From the NCBI GenBank assembly GCA_028872955.1, contig JAGWNX010000006.1, forward strand, positions 1 to 64,000: 64,000 nt of DNA, given 5' to 3'. Below are positions 35,632-44,547 of the stretch, piece after piece. The notes under the pieces were generated by a model. It was not told where the DNA came from. It saw only the letters and a program-made list of their open reading frames with translations, and ran no database searches. Position 1 is the first letter of the stretch, and each line of letters starts with the position of its first letter. The translations under genes were made by a program, and so were the position numbers. Source of the stretch: Acidobacteriota bacterium (lineage in GTDB: Bacteria > Acidobacteriota > Terriglobia > Terriglobales > Acidobacteriaceae).

Positions 35632-35671
35632 GGTCGGGACGACTAGATTCGAACGAGCGACCTCACCCACC
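35632..35671 (-). repeat. tRNA-Pro 3'-half repeat, copy A
   Basis: Forty bases match the end of the real tRNA-Pro with one substitution, in the T stem. The match covers the 3' side of the anticodon stem, the variable loop, T arm, acceptor strand and CC. The tRNA 5' half is absent. Period to the intact tRNA is 65 bases. Such duplicated tRNA ends are typical att-site remnants, though no integrase is nearby. Confidence 0.75.
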
Positions 35672-35695
35672 ATTGTGGGGAGCTGAAAAGGAAAA

Positions 35696-35772
35696 TGGTC
35701 GGGACGACTAGATTCGAACTAGCGACCTCACCCACCCCAAGGGTGCGCTCTACCAGGCTGAGCCACGTCCCG
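35696..35772 (-). tRNA. tRNA-Pro (GGG)
   Basis: The acceptor CGGGACG pairs with CGTCCCG; the D arm is GCTC...GAGC; the anticodon arm CACCC-TTGGGGT-GGGTG reads GGG, which decodes CCC and CCU proline codons; the T arm is GCTAG-TTCGAAT-CTAGT. Discriminator A is at 35699 and CCA is encoded at 35698-35696. It is 87 bases downstream of yggX on the same strand. Two partial copies of its 3' half follow immediately. Confidence 0.96.
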
Positions 35773-35859
35773 ACGTGTTGCCCACCCTCCAGGCGGAGGA
35801 TAGCGGGGTTGTACTGTTTGTAGTGTACACGATGCAGGCCGGGCAGCCCCAGCCGGCCT

Positions 35860-36132
35860 CTACGAGCTGGGGGCCACGAACTCCTTGGGCAGCGTGCCGC
35901 CTGCGCCAAAGAAGAAGTCGTTCATCTGCTCCACCAGAAACTCCTGCGCCTCGCGCGTCCAGGGCTGCAGGCGATACTCGTTCAGCAGCATCTTCTGCCG
36001 CTCTACCCACTCGCCCCAGGCCTTCTGGCTGACGCTCTTGAAGATCTTCTGGCCAAAGTCAGAGTCAAACGGCGGCTCGTCCAGCCCTTCCATCTCTGCC
36101 TTGTACTTTGCGCAAAACACCATGTGTGCCAT
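35860..36132 (-). CDS. yggX: Probable Fe(2+)-trafficking / oxidative damage protection protein
   Basis: 90 residues, the normal length. The conserved pattern is complete: MVFCAKYKAEMEGLDEPPF with the single cysteine at position 7, GQKIFKSVSQKAWGEWVERQKMLLNEYRL and the C-terminal FLVEQMNDFFFG. YggX proteins help protect iron-sulfur clusters and limit labile iron. It is 39 bases after argC and precedes tRNA-Pro. Confidence 0.95.
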   Translation of the reverse strand: MAHMVFCAKYKAEMEGLDEPPFDSDFGQKIFKSVSQKAWGEWVERQKMLLNEYRLQPWTREAQEFLVEQMNDFFFGAGGTLPKEFVAPSS

Positions 36133-36171
36133 CGTCCCAAACTCCTCGTTCTCGATTGTAGCGTCTACCGT

Positions 36172-37149
36172 TTACAGCCCGGCTGCTTCGTCCAGGCCCA
36201 GCATCAGGTTCAGGTTCTGCACGGCCGCGCCGGAGGCACCTTTGCCCAGGTTATCCAGAATGGCGACCATGCGCACCTGCTGCTGCGCCTCGTTGCCAAA
36301 GACGAACAGCCGCATGCGGTTGGTGTTGTTCAAGCTCTCGGGGTCCAGCGCGGCGACGTAGCCGGCCGCACCGGCGCGCGCCTGCTGCAGCTCTGCCGTC
36401 TCCGCCTGGCTGGCTACCTGAACAAACTGCGAGCCTGCATACCGCGCTGCCAGCGCATCGCGCAGCGAGCTTGCCGTTGCGCCCGTGCCCAGCGACCACA
36501 GCGCCAGCGGCACCTCCACCAGCATGCCCTGCGCGTACCGGCCGACCGCAGGCGCAAACACCGGTGCGTGCCGCAGCCCGGTGTAGGCCACCATCTCCGG
36601 CAGATGCTTGTGGTGCAGCGTCAACCCATAGCCGCGATAGGCATCGCGCGTACCGGCAGGCGGCACCGCGTCAAACTCGGCGATCAGGCCCTTGCCGCCG
36701 CCGCTGTAGCCGGAGACGGCGTTGATGGTCACGGGATACTCCGCCGGCAGCAGCCCGGCCTCAATCACCGGCCGCAGCAGCGCAATCGCTCCGGTGGCAA
36801 AGCAGCCCGGGTTGGCGACGCGCGTTGCGGCAGCAATGGCGGCACGCTGCCCGGCAGCCATCTCCGCAAAGCCGTACACCCAGCCCGGCGTAACCCGATG
36901 TGCGGTCGAGGCGTCTACGACGCGTGTAGCCGGGTTAGTAATCAGCGCGACGGCCTCGCGCGCTGCATCGTCCGGCAGGCACAACACCACGGCGTCCGCA
37001 GCGTTCAGCACTGCGGCACGCGCCTGCGCGTCCTTCCGTAGCGCGGGGTCAATCGAGAGCAACTCCAGGTCCTTGCGCCCCTGCAGCCGTTCCCGTATCT
37101 GCAACCCCGTGGTGCCCGCTTCCCCGTCGATGAAGACCTTCCATGCCAT
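36172..37149 (-). CDS. argC: N-acetyl-gamma-glutamyl-phosphate reductase
   Basis: 325 residues from the ATG at 37149. Third step of arginine synthesis: NADPH-dependent reduction of acetylglutamyl phosphate to the semialdehyde. [19 protein letters not shown] is the nucleotide-binding start, and the catalytic cysteine lies in [14 protein letters not shown] near 121. This form without the longer insert is the type 2 class of about 310-325 residues. It is between rnr and yggX; no other arg genes are in the window. Confidence 0.95.
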   Translation of the reverse strand: MAWKVFIDGEAGTTGLQIRERLQGRKDLELLSIDPALRKDAQARAAVLNAADAVVLCLPDDAAREAVALITNPATRVVDASTAHRVTPGWVYGFAEMAAGQRAAIAAATRVANPGCFATGAIALLRPVIEAGLLPAEYPVTINAVSGYSGGGKGLIAEFDAVPPAGTRDAYRGYGLTLHHKHLPEMVAYTGLRHAPVFAPAVGRYAQGMLVEVPLALWSLGTGATASSLRDALAARYAGSQFVQVASQAETAELQQARAGAAGYVAALDPESLNNTNRMRLFVFGNEAQQQVRMVAILDNLGKGASGAAVQNLNLMLGLDEAAGL

Positions 37150-37245
37150 CTGCCGCAACCTTTCGTCGGGCCGCAGCGATCTGTTCCGCCGCAGCCTGCG
37201 TCCCCTCTTCATTATCTCTGTTTGCAGTTCCTGCGGCCAGCTGGG

Positions 37246-39975
37246 CTAGCGCCGTTTGCCCTTGCTCTTCTTGTCGCGCAGCCGAACCTTGGACTTCGTC
37301 TTGCCGCCCTTGCTCTTCTTCGGCTTGCCGCTGCGGTCGGGGGATGGGTGCACCGTGCGACCCGCTTCGTCCGTGGCGGCCGCCCTCTTTTTGCCGCTGC
37401 GCAGCGAGCCGCGTCCCGGCGCACTCTCGCCAGACTCTGTACCCGGCACCAGCGCAAACTGCAGCCGCCGCTGCTGCCGGTCGATACGGTCAAGCAACAC
37501 CTGAACAGGCTGGCCCAGCCGGAAGACGCGGCCGCTGCGTGCGCCCACAATGGTGCGGTCCGCGTCGCGGAAGTAGTAGCGGTCGTCGGCCAGCGTGCTG
37601 AGCGGCACCAGCCCTTCGATAAACAACTCGTCCAACTCCACAAAGAAGCCGTACTTCGTGCAGCTCAGCACAATGGCGGGGAACTCTTCGCCCACGCGAT
37701 CCTGCATGAACTTGATCTTCTTCCACTCCATCAGCTCGCGCTCGGCGTCATCGGCGCGGCGCTCGGCCTGGCTGCTCTCAGCGGCTATGGCAGCCAGCTC
37801 CTTGGCCGGGATCACCTCCACCTGCTCGTCGCGGCGCCTGCGTGGTGCCTCCGCCCGCCACGGCTGCGGCTCCGTGCTCAGCACCTCGCTGCCCGCGGGC
37901 TCGCGGCCCTGGCGCAGCAGCGCTCGCAGCAGCCGATGCACCATCAGGTCCGGATAACGGCGAATGGGCGAGGTGAAGTGCGTGTAACTGGCGCTGGCCA
38001 GCGCAAAGTGCCCTTCATTCTGCTCGCTGTAGCGGGCCTGCTTCAGACTGCGCAGCATCAGAAAGGCGAGGATCCGCTCCTCCGGCTTGCCTGCAATCTT
38101 CGCCGTCAGCCGCTGATACATCTGCGGCGTCACCACGATGCTGTCCGCCACCTCATGCTCCTGCGGCCTGCCTCGTCCACCGCCACTTCCGCCACGCCGC
38201 ACCTCGCGGCGGTCGCTCTTCATCGTCATCCGGCGCACGGGCAGGTTGCCGATGCCGAGCGTATAGCCAAAGGCGCTGGCCGTCTCCTCAAACTCAACGA
38301 TCCGCTTGGGGTCCGGCATCTCGTGGATGCGGTAGAGGCTCGCCACCTCGGCCTCGCCGGTGCCGCGCCCCTCGATCCAGTGCGCGACGCACTCGTTGGC
38401 GCTCAGCATAAACTCTTCAATCAGCCGGTGCGACCAGCCACGCTCGCTGCGCACGATGCTCTCCATGTTGCCCTGCGGATCGAAGCGAATCACCGGCTCC
38501 GGCAGATCGAAGTCAATCGAACCACGGCGGCGGCGCTTCGCGTTCAGCAGCAGTGCCAGCGCGTGCATGCGTTCAAACTCCGGCACCAGCGCAGCAAACT
38601 CGGCACGAGTCTCGGCGTTGCCATCCAGCACGCCCTGCACCTGGGTATAGGTCATGCGGCGCGCGCTGCGGATGATGCCCTCGCACACCTCGTAGCCCAC
38701 AATCTCGCCTTCGCCATCCACCTCCATCACGCAGCTCAGCACCAGGCGATCTTCGTCTGGCCGCAGGCTGCACATGCCGCTGGAGAGCTGCGGCGGCAGC
38801 ATCGGAATCGCCCGATCCGGAAAGTAGACGCTGGTGCCGCGCAGCCGCGCCTCCAGGTCCAGATCCGTACCAGGCAGCACATAGGCGCTCACGTCCGCGA
38901 TATGCACCTGCAGCTCGTGGTTGCCGTTGGGCAGCGCCCGCACCAGCACGGCATCGTCAAAATCGCGCGCCGTCTCACCGTCGATGGTGACGATGGGCAG
39001 GCCACGAAAGTCGGTGCGCCAGCCCAGCTCCTCCTCGTCCAGCGACTCCACCGTGCGCGCCGCGCTGGCGCTGGCCTCAGCCAATACATTGGCCGGAAAG
39101 ACATGCGGAAGGTGGTGCTTGCGGATGATGATCTCAACATCAACGCCGAAGCCCTCTGGGTCGCCCAGGACCTCAATCACGCGGCCCCGCGCCGGGCGCC
39201 CCACACCCGGAAACTCCGTGATCTCGACATCCACGGCCAGTCCTTCCAGCGGGTGCGGCGCCTGCCAATCCACCTCGGCCACGCGAGCCTCATCGCCAAT
39301 CACGCGGTGCGGGCGCTCGTCCGCAATCGCAGGCAGCTCGGCACCCTCTGGAATGACAATGGGCTGAGTCATCCGCTCGTCCAGCGGCGTGACATAGTTG
39401 CCACGCACCAGTTCGGCAGCATCCCACGCGCCGCGTCGATGGGCGCGGGCATAGTGGAAGATGCCCACCACTGTGGGGTTGCGACGCGTCAGCACACGGG
39501 CGATGCGACCACTGCGGCGGCCCTCGCGGTCGCGGGGTGCTTCGTCCACCAGCACCTCGTCGCCCTGCATGGCACCGTTCAGCTCGTGCGGCGGAATAAA
39601 CAGGTCGTCCGCGCGGTCGTTGCTGCCGTTGGGCCGCACAAAGCCGTAGCCATCGCGGTGCAGGTCCAGCCGTCCTGCGACAAGGTTGTCGCGTGTGGCA
39701 CGCCGCTCGCCCTGGTCTGCGTTGTCGCTGCGGCGAGCACGCGCCGTACGCTCCGGCGCAGCAGAGGGCAGGCACCACTGGCCTTCCTCGCTCTTCACCA
39801 GCTCGCCGCGAGCCGTTATGCGGGCCAGCTGCTCCAGCAGCAGACGCCGCTCGCGCCCGCCGCCCAGGCCCAGCTCCCGCACCAGGTGCTTGTATCCGGC
39901 GCGTTGTCCTGCCGCACGGCCGATCAGTCGAATCAGCTCGCGATCGCTCTGTGCGTAGTGTGTCTGCCGCGCCAT
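37246..39975 (-). CDS. rnr: Ribonuclease R
   Basis: 909 residues from the ATG at 39975, which has GGAGG 5 bases upstream; the in-frame ATG at 39999 places that site inside the coding frame. It is a processive 3'-5' exoribonuclease able to digest structured RNA. Domains: N-terminal helix-turn-helix, two cold-shock domains, the RNB catalytic core with TIDGETARDFDDAVLV (acidic metal ligands), an S1 domain (GEEFPAIVLSCTKYGFFVELDELFIEGLV), and a Lys-rich tail. An Arg/Gly-rich insert (RRGGSGGGRGRPQ) interrupts the RNB region. It is 42 bases after tyrS. Confidence 0.96.
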   Translation of the reverse strand: MARQTHYAQSDRELIRLIGRAAGQRAGYKHLVRELGLGGGRERRLLLEQLARITARGELVKSEEGQWCLPSAAPERTARARRSDNADQGERRATRDNLVAGRLDLHRDGYGFVRPNGSNDRADDLFIPPHELNGAMQGDEVLVDEAPRDREGRRSGRIARVLTRRNPTVVGIFHYARAHRRGAWDAAELVRGNYVTPLDERMTQPIVIPEGAELPAIADERPHRVIGDEARVAEVDWQAPHPLEGLAVDVEITEFPGVGRPARGRVIEVLGDPEGFGVDVEIIIRKHHLPHVFPANVLAEASASAARTVESLDEEELGWRTDFRGLPIVTIDGETARDFDDAVLVRALPNGNHELQVHIADVSAYVLPGTDLDLEARLRGTSVYFPDRAIPMLPPQLSSGMCSLRPDEDRLVLSCVMEVDGEGEIVGYEVCEGIIRSARRMTYTQVQGVLDGNAETRAEFAALVPEFERMHALALLLNAKRRRRGSIDFDLPEPVIRFDPQGNMESIVRSERGWSHRLIEEFMLSANECVAHWIEGRGTGEAEVASLYRIHEMPDPKRIVEFEETASAFGYTLGIGNLPVRRMTMKSDRREVRRGGSGGGRGRPQEHEVADSIVVTPQMYQRLTAKIAGKPEERILAFLMLRSLKQARYSEQNEGHFALASASYTHFTSPIRRYPDLMVHRLLRALLRQGREPAGSEVLSTEPQPWRAEAPRRRRDEQVEVIPAKELAAIAAESSQAERRADDAERELMEWKKIKFMQDRVGEEFPAIVLSCTKYGFFVELDELFIEGLVPLSTLADDRYYFRDADRTIVGARSGRVFRLGQPVQVLLDRIDRQQRRLQFALVPGTESGESAPGRGSLRSGKKRAAATDEAGRTVHPSPDRSGKPKKSKGGKTKSKVRLRDKKSKGKRR

Positions 39976-40017
39976 CTTCCCCTCCAGCCTACTGCGCACG
40001 CTGCGGATCGCTGTAGC

Positions 40018-41292
40018 CTACACCCACTCCACGCGAGCGCTCTTCTTACCCAGGCGCAAAATTGGCGAATCTCCTAGTTGATCCCGCTTAATCAATCTTT
40101 CAGAGAACTTCGCACCGTTCACGCTGACTGCATTCTCGGAAATCTTACGAACGCCCTCGGCAGACGAGTTCACTAGACCAGCGAGCTGAAGGAGTTTCGC
40201 CAATCTCAACTCATCGCCCTCAACCATGTCCATTAATCCGACAAGCCCATCGGCGTTACGCGCCACCTGCACCACCGGCGCGTCCTCGCTGACGGCGCGT
40301 TGCTGGAACATCCGCGCCCAGCTCTCCGCTGCGGCCTCGGCCTCGTCTTCGCCGTGGAAGCCCGCCGTAATCGTCCGCGCCAGCTCTTTCTTGACGGCCA
40401 TCGGATGCCGTGTTCCGGCGGCCACCTCCGCCTGCAGCGCCTCAATCTCGCTGCCCTTCAGATCCGTCAGAAACACCCAGTACTTCCACATCAGCTCGTC
40501 GGAGACCGACATCAGCTTGCCGTACATCTCGCCGGCGGGCTCGTTGATGCCAATGGCGTTGCCCAGGGACTTCGACATCTTCTGCACGCCGTCCAGGCCT
40601 TCAATAATCGGCATCATCAGCACGCTCTGCTGCGGCTGGCTGAAGTGTCGTTGCAGATCGCGACCACGCATCAGGTTGAACTTCTGATCGGTCCCGCCCA
40701 GCTCGACATCCGCCTGCAGCGCAACTGAGTCGTAGCCCTGCGCAATGGGGTAGATCAGTTCGTGCAGACTGATCGGTTGCTCCTGCTGGAAGCGCTTGTG
40801 AAAGTCCTCCCGCTCCAGCATCTGCGAGACGGTGAACTGGGCCATCAGCTTCACCATGTCGTAGTAGCTCAGCTTGTCCAGCCACTCGGAGTTATACCGG
40901 ATCTCGGTCTGCTCCGGGTCCAGAATCTTGAAGACCTGCTCCTTGTAGGTCTCGGCGTTGGCGGCAATCTGCTCCGGGGTCAGCGGCTTGCGCGTCACGT
41001 TGCGGCCCGTCGGATCGCCGATGAGCGCCGTCGAGTCGCCGATGAGAAAGATGACCGTGTGGCCCAGTTGCTGGAAGTGCCGCAGCTTACGGATGAGCAC
41101 GGTGTGGCCCAGGTGCAGGTCCGGCGCCGTGGGGTCAAATCCGGCCTTCACGCGCAGCGGCACGCCCGTGGCGATCGACTTGGAGATGCGCTCCTTCAGC
41201 GCTTCCAGCGGAACGATCTCCGCAGCGCCCTTCGTAATCAGATCCAGCTGCTCTTCCAGTGAGGCAAAGGTCTTTCCGGTCGTAGTCATCAC
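40018..41292 (-). CDS. tyrS: Tyrosyl-tRNA synthetase
   Basis: 424 residues. It attaches tyrosine to tRNA-Tyr. HLGH at 60-63 and KMSKS near 245 are the class I signatures; [16 protein letters not shown] binds substrate; the last 65 residues form an S4 RNA-binding domain ([23 protein letters not shown]). It belongs to the TyrZ-like subgroup. The terminal 230 bases coding for the S4 part are visibly less GC-rich than the rest. It is the first gene of the run tyrS-rnr-argC-yggX-tRNA-Pro and is divergent from the DUF2256 gene by 26 bases. Confidence 0.96.
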   Translation of the reverse strand: MMTTTGKTFASLEEQLDLITKGAAEIVPLEALKERISKSIATGVPLRVKAGFDPTAPDLHLGHTVLIRKLRHFQQLGHTVIFLIGDSTALIGDPTGRNVTRKPLTPEQIAANAETYKEQVFKILDPEQTEIRYNSEWLDKLSYYDMVKLMAQFTVSQMLEREDFHKRFQQEQPISLHELIYPIAQGYDSVALQADVELGGTDQKFNLMRGRDLQRHFSQPQQSVLMMPIIEGLDGVQKMSKSLGNAIGINEPAGEMYGKLMSVSDELMWKYWVFLTDLKGSEIEALQAEVAAGTRHPMAVKKELARTITAGFHGEDEAEAAAESWARMFQQRAVSEDAPVVQVARNADGLVGLMDMVEGDELRLAKLLQLAGLVNSSAEGVRKISENAVSVNGAKFSERLIKRDQLGDSPILRLGKKSARVEWV

Positions 41293-41318
41293 AATTCAGT
41301 ATAAAGACAACAGTTGCC

Positions 41319-41762
41319 ATGCCCGACCACAGACCCAGACGCGACCGCCAGACGCCCCGCAAAGAGAAGCTGTGCAAGGCCTGCGGGCGGGCCTTCAGCT
41401 GGACACCGCAGCAGGCGCGTGACTGGGACGTAACGCTGTACTGCTCCCAGAGCTGCCGCAACCAACATGGCACCGCGACGGAGGCCGAGCTGGAGGCCGC
41501 GATCCTGGAGTTGCTGGCCGAACGGAACTCCGACGGCGGCCACGATAAGACGATCTGCCCCTCTGAGGCTGCGCGGCTGGTGGGCGGACGCGCCCGCCGC
41601 GGAGCAGAGCGCCAGCCCGCCACAGCCTGGCAGGCGCTGATGGAGCCCGCCCGCGCCGCAGCGCGTCGCCTGGTGGCGCAGGGCCGCATCGTCCTCACCC
41701 AGCATGGCCAGCCGGTCGACCCCGCCGCCGCCCGGGGGCCCATCCGGCTGCGACTGCGTTGA
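41319..41762 (+). CDS. DUF2256-DUF3253 fusion protein
   Basis: 147 residues. The N-terminal third (KLCKACGRAFSWTPQQARDWDVTLYCSQSCRNQ) is a DUF2256 zinc-ribbon-like motif with four cysteines. The rest (EAAILELLAERNSDGGHDKTICPSEAARLV, then WQALMEPARAAARRLVAQGRIVLTQHG) is a DUF3253 winged-helix-like domain. Function unknown; the zinc ribbon and helix arrangement suggest nucleic-acid binding. The gene starts 26 bases from the divergent tyrS start and is followed closely by a MmcQ/YjbR gene. Confidence 0.8.
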   Translation: MPDHRPRRDRQTPRKEKLCKACGRAFSWTPQQARDWDVTLYCSQSCRNQHGTATEAELEAAILELLAERNSDGGHDKTICPSEAARLVGGRARRGAERQPATAWQALMEPARAAARRLVAQGRIVLTQHGQPVDPAAARGPIRLRLR

Positions 41763-41789
41763 GGCCCGGCCACGCCGTATACTGCCCGC

Positions 41790-42263
41790 ATGGACGCCGA
41801 CCGGATGCGCTCGTATCTGCTGACCCTGCCGCATGTGGTGGAGACCATGCAGTGGGGCGCCAGCCTCGTATTCTGGGTGGGAGACAAGGCCATCGGCGGC
41901 AGGATGTTCGCCGTCATCAGCCTGGACGAGGAGGCGATCGGCCGCGGACGCTCCGTAATAAGCTACGCAGCCGGTGCTGAGTGCTTCGCCGAGCTGCTTG
42001 AGCGCGAAGGGCTGCACCCCGCCCCCTACCTGGCTCGCGCCCACTGGGTGGCTGTCGAACATTGGGAGGTCTTCCGGCTAGCCGAGTGGCAGCACCAGCT
42101 GGCCGCCGCGCATGCGATCGTGCTGGCCAAACTGCCGGCCCGCACCCGCACGCTGCTGCAACTGCCCGCCACCCGGCAACGCCGCCTTATCGCCGACCGC
42201 CGGCGAGAGGCCGCAGCGGCATCCAAACCCAAGACGTCGCTGCGCAGAAAGTCCACACCATGA
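41790..42263 (+). CDS. MmcQ/YjbR family protein
   Basis: 157 residues. The CyaY-like fold of this family is indicated by LPHVVETMQWGASLVFWVGDKAIGGRMFAVISLD at 14-47 and the C-terminal helix containing HWVAVEHWEVFRL. Some relatives are annotated as DNA-binding, but the biochemical function is unsettled. The last 35 residues are basic (RQRRLIADRRREAAAASKPKTSLRRKS). It is 27 bases after the DUF2256-DUF3253 gene and 46 bases before the LolA-like gene. Confidence 0.8.
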   Translation: MDADRMRSYLLTLPHVVETMQWGASLVFWVGDKAIGGRMFAVISLDEEAIGRGRSVISYAAGAECFAELLEREGLHPAPYLARAHWVAVEHWEVFRLAEWQHQLAAAHAIVLAKLPARTRTLLQLPATRQRRLIADRRREAAAASKPKTSLRRKSTP

Positions 42264-42309
42264 CCGTCGCCATCGCACCCCACGCCGGGAACACAGAGTC
42301 TAATACCCC

Positions 42310-43158
42310 ATGAACCGTTCGCTTCCTCTGCTGCTGGCCCTTGCGCTGGCCACCGCCACACCCGTCCTGCACGCGCAGGCCTCTGCCATCCCCTCCGCCG
42401 CGCCCGAGTCCGCCAGCCTGTCGCCCGAGCAGCGCGGCCGCCAGTTGCTGGATCAGATGGTCAACGAACTGGGCGGCACCGTCTGGGTGCACCGCAAGGA
42501 CATGACCGTTGAGGGGCGCACCGCTGCCTTCTTCCGGGGCGAGCCCAACGGCAGCATTGTGGACTACCACCTGATGCATCGCTTCGCCGCCAGCGGCCAA
42601 CCAGAGGCAGAGCGCCTCGGCTTTCTCTCCGACCGGTCCATGATCCTGCCCGGCAAGAAGATCGACATCGTGCAGCTCTACACCGCTGACGCCGGCTACG
42701 AACTGACCTTCAAGGGCCGAACCACCCTGCCCGCCGACCAGACGGAAGACTACTTCCGCCGCCGTAAGCACTCGATTGAAGCCGTCATCGACACCTGGCT
42801 GAAGCAGCCCGGCGTCATGGTCGTCTACGAGGGCACCTCCATGGTCGAGCGCCACCTGGCCGATCAGGTGACCGTGCTGAGCGCCAACAACGACGCCGTA
42901 ACCCTGGACCTGGACGCCAGTTCGCACCTGCCCCTGCGCCGCAGCTTCCGCTGGAGAAACCAGCAGTTCAAGGACTACGACGAGGACGTGGAGACCTACG
43001 ACGACTACCACGTCATTCAGGGCCTGCCCACTCCGCTACGCATCTCCCGCTACCGCAACGGCGACCTGGTGAGCCAGCGCTACTTCTCCAGGGTGGAGTA
43101 CAACACCGGACTTTCGCCCGACCTGTTCGACCCCGACAAGCTGCCGAAGAAGAAGTAG
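42310..43158 (+). CDS. Periplasmic outer-membrane lipoprotein-sorting (LolA-like) protein
   Basis: 282 residues. A signal peptide (MNRSLPLLLALALATATPVLHAQA) precedes RGRQLLDQMVNELGG, and beta strands such as GAYELTFKG-like YELTFKGRTTLPADQTEDYFRRRKHSIE and HLPLRRSFRWRNQQFKDYDEDVETYDDYH, the half-barrel pattern of LolA/LppX/LolB-like proteins that carry lipids or lipoproteins. The PLRRSFRW step matches the family segment that reports substrate-dependent change. It is 34 bases before fabZ, so it may share the envelope-biogenesis transcript with fabZ and lpxA. Confidence 0.68.
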   Translation: MNRSLPLLLALALATATPVLHAQASAIPSAAPESASLSPEQRGRQLLDQMVNELGGTVWVHRKDMTVEGRTAAFFRGEPNGSIVDYHLMHRFAASGQPEAERLGFLSDRSMILPGKKIDIVQLYTADAGYELTFKGRTTLPADQTEDYFRRRKHSIEAVIDTWLKQPGVMVVYEGTSMVERHLADQVTVLSANNDAVTLDLDASSHLPLRRSFRWRNQQFKDYDEDVETYDDYHVIQGLPTPLRISRYRNGDLVSQRYFSRVEYNTGLSPDLFDPDKLPKKK

Positions 43159-43192
43159 CCGCACCGGCCGGGCATTTATACTCGTCAGTGCT

Positions 43193-43714
43193 ATGAGTGA
43201 GACTCCGCAGACCTCTGCCACCCCGGCTGTGCCCGTCATGGACATCAACCAGATCATGTCCCTGCTGCCGCACCGCTACCCGTTTCTGCTGCTGGACCGC
43301 GTGCTGGAGATCGAACGCCGCCAGCGCATCGTCGCCATCAAGAACGTGACCATCAACGAGCCGTTCTTCCAGGGCCACTTTCCAGACTTCCCCATCATGC
43401 CCGGCGTGCTGATGATTGAGGCCGTGGCCCAGGCCGGCGGCTGCCTGCTGCTTACCGAGTTCCCCGACCGCGCCGAGCGCCTGATGCTCTTCACCGGCAT
43501 TGAGGACGCACGCTTCCGCAGACCCGTGGTGCCTGGCGACCAGCTGCGCTTTGAGGTGACCGTGGTGCAGTGGCGCAGCCGCGCCGTCAAGATGCTGGGC
43601 ATCGCCACCGTGGAGGGCAAGGTAGCCTGCGAGGCCACCATCATGTGCCAGCTGGTGCCGCGTCCGCCCAAGCCTGCCGCGCCAGAGCCCGCTGCCGAGG
43701 CTCCGGTCGCGTGA
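43193..43714 (+). CDS. fabZ: 3-hydroxyacyl-ACP dehydratase
   Basis: 173 residues. It dehydrates 3-hydroxyacyl-ACP in fatty acid synthesis, competing with lipid A synthesis for the same substrate pool. The hot-dog fold signature is complete: LPHRYPFLLLDRV near 23 and GHFPDFPIMPGVLMIEAVAQAG with the catalytic His and Glu. The C-terminus extends into a Pro/Ala-rich tail (PPKPAAPEPAAEAPVA). It overlaps lpxA by 4 bases, a common pairing that ties lipid A and fatty acid synthesis. Confidence 0.96.
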   Translation: MSETPQTSATPAVPVMDINQIMSLLPHRYPFLLLDRVLEIERRQRIVAIKNVTINEPFFQGHFPDFPIMPGVLMIEAVAQAGGCLLLTEFPDRAERLMLFTGIEDARFRRPVVPGDQLRFEVTVVQWRSRAVKMLGIATVEGKVACEATIMCQLVPRPPKPAAPEPAAEAPVA

Positions 43715-44496
43715 GCATCCACCCCACAGCCGTCGTCGCCGCAGGCGCCATCATTCCGGAGTCCTGCACCATCGGCCCGTTCTGCACCCTTGGGCCCAAC
43801 GTCGTGCTGGGCGAGCGCTGCGAGCTGGTCTCCCATGTCGTACTCGACGGCCACCTGACCCTGGGCGACGACAACAAGGTGTACTCGTTCACGTGCCTGG
43901 GCATTGCGCCGCAGGACCTGAAGTACAACGGCGAGCCCACCCGCCTGACCATCGGCAACGGCAACTCCATCCGCGAGTACGTCACCATCTCCCGCGGAAC
44001 CGTGGGCGGCGGCGGTGTCACCACCGTGGGCGACGGCTGTCTGATCATGGCCTACGTCCACATCGGCCACGACACGCACATCGGCAACGGCTGCATTCTG
44101 GCCAACGCGGCCACGCTGGCGGGCCACGTCACGGTGGAGGACTACGCGGTCGTCGGCGCGCTCAACCCGGTGCACCAGTTCTGCACCATCGGCAAGTATG
44201 CCTACATCGGCGGCGGCACTACCATCACGCAGGACGTGCTGCCGTACTCCCTGACCAGCGTGCGCCGCGAGAATCGCGCCTTCGGCATCAACAAGGTGGG
44301 CCTGGAGCGGCGCGGCTTTACGCCCGAGCAGTTGAAGCAGCTTCGCGCGGCATACCGCATCCTGCAAGTCTCCAAGCTCAACACCACGCAGGCACTCGCG
44401 GCCATCCGCGAGAAGGTGGCCTCCGGTGAGTTCGGCGAGCACATCGCCTACTTTGCGGACTTCATCGCAAAGAGTGAGCGCGGCGTCATCAAGTAG
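43711..44496 (+). CDS. lpxA: UDP-N-acetylglucosamine acyltransferase
   Basis: 261 residues. First step of lipid A synthesis. The GTG at 43711 overlaps the fabZ stop in GTGA and gives the proper start SIHPTAVVAAGAIIP; longer upstream frames only shadow fabZ. Left-handed beta-helix hexapeptides run through about residue 190; the catalytic His lies in AYVHIGHDTHIGNG near 118. LNPVHQFCTIGKYAYIGGG and the C-terminal helical GLERRGFTPEQLKQLRAAYRIL match LpxA. Confidence 0.95.
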   Translation: MSIHPTAVVAAGAIIPESCTIGPFCTLGPNVVLGERCELVSHVVLDGHLTLGDDNKVYSFTCLGIAPQDLKYNGEPTRLTIGNGNSIREYVTISRGTVGGGGVTTVGDGCLIMAYVHIGHDTHIGNGCILANAATLAGHVTVEDYAVVGALNPVHQFCTIGKYAYIGGGTTITQDVLPYSLTSVRRENRAFGINKVGLERRGFTPEQLKQLRAAYRILQVSKLNTTQALAAIREKVASGEFGEHIAYFADFIAKSERGVIK

Positions 44497-44547
44497 CGCG
44501 AAGACGGACGGGCGCCGTCCGGAGGCGTTACACTGTTGCCGCCTGCT

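Noticed and set aside
35414..35695. A gene in the gap after the xylosidase
   Set aside because: The open frames here run through the tRNA-Pro repeats and have no start signal.
37222..40077. A 951-codon open frame opposite ribonuclease R
   Set aside because: Its residues follow the antisense of rnr; no domain or start signal. High-GC shadows of this size are common.
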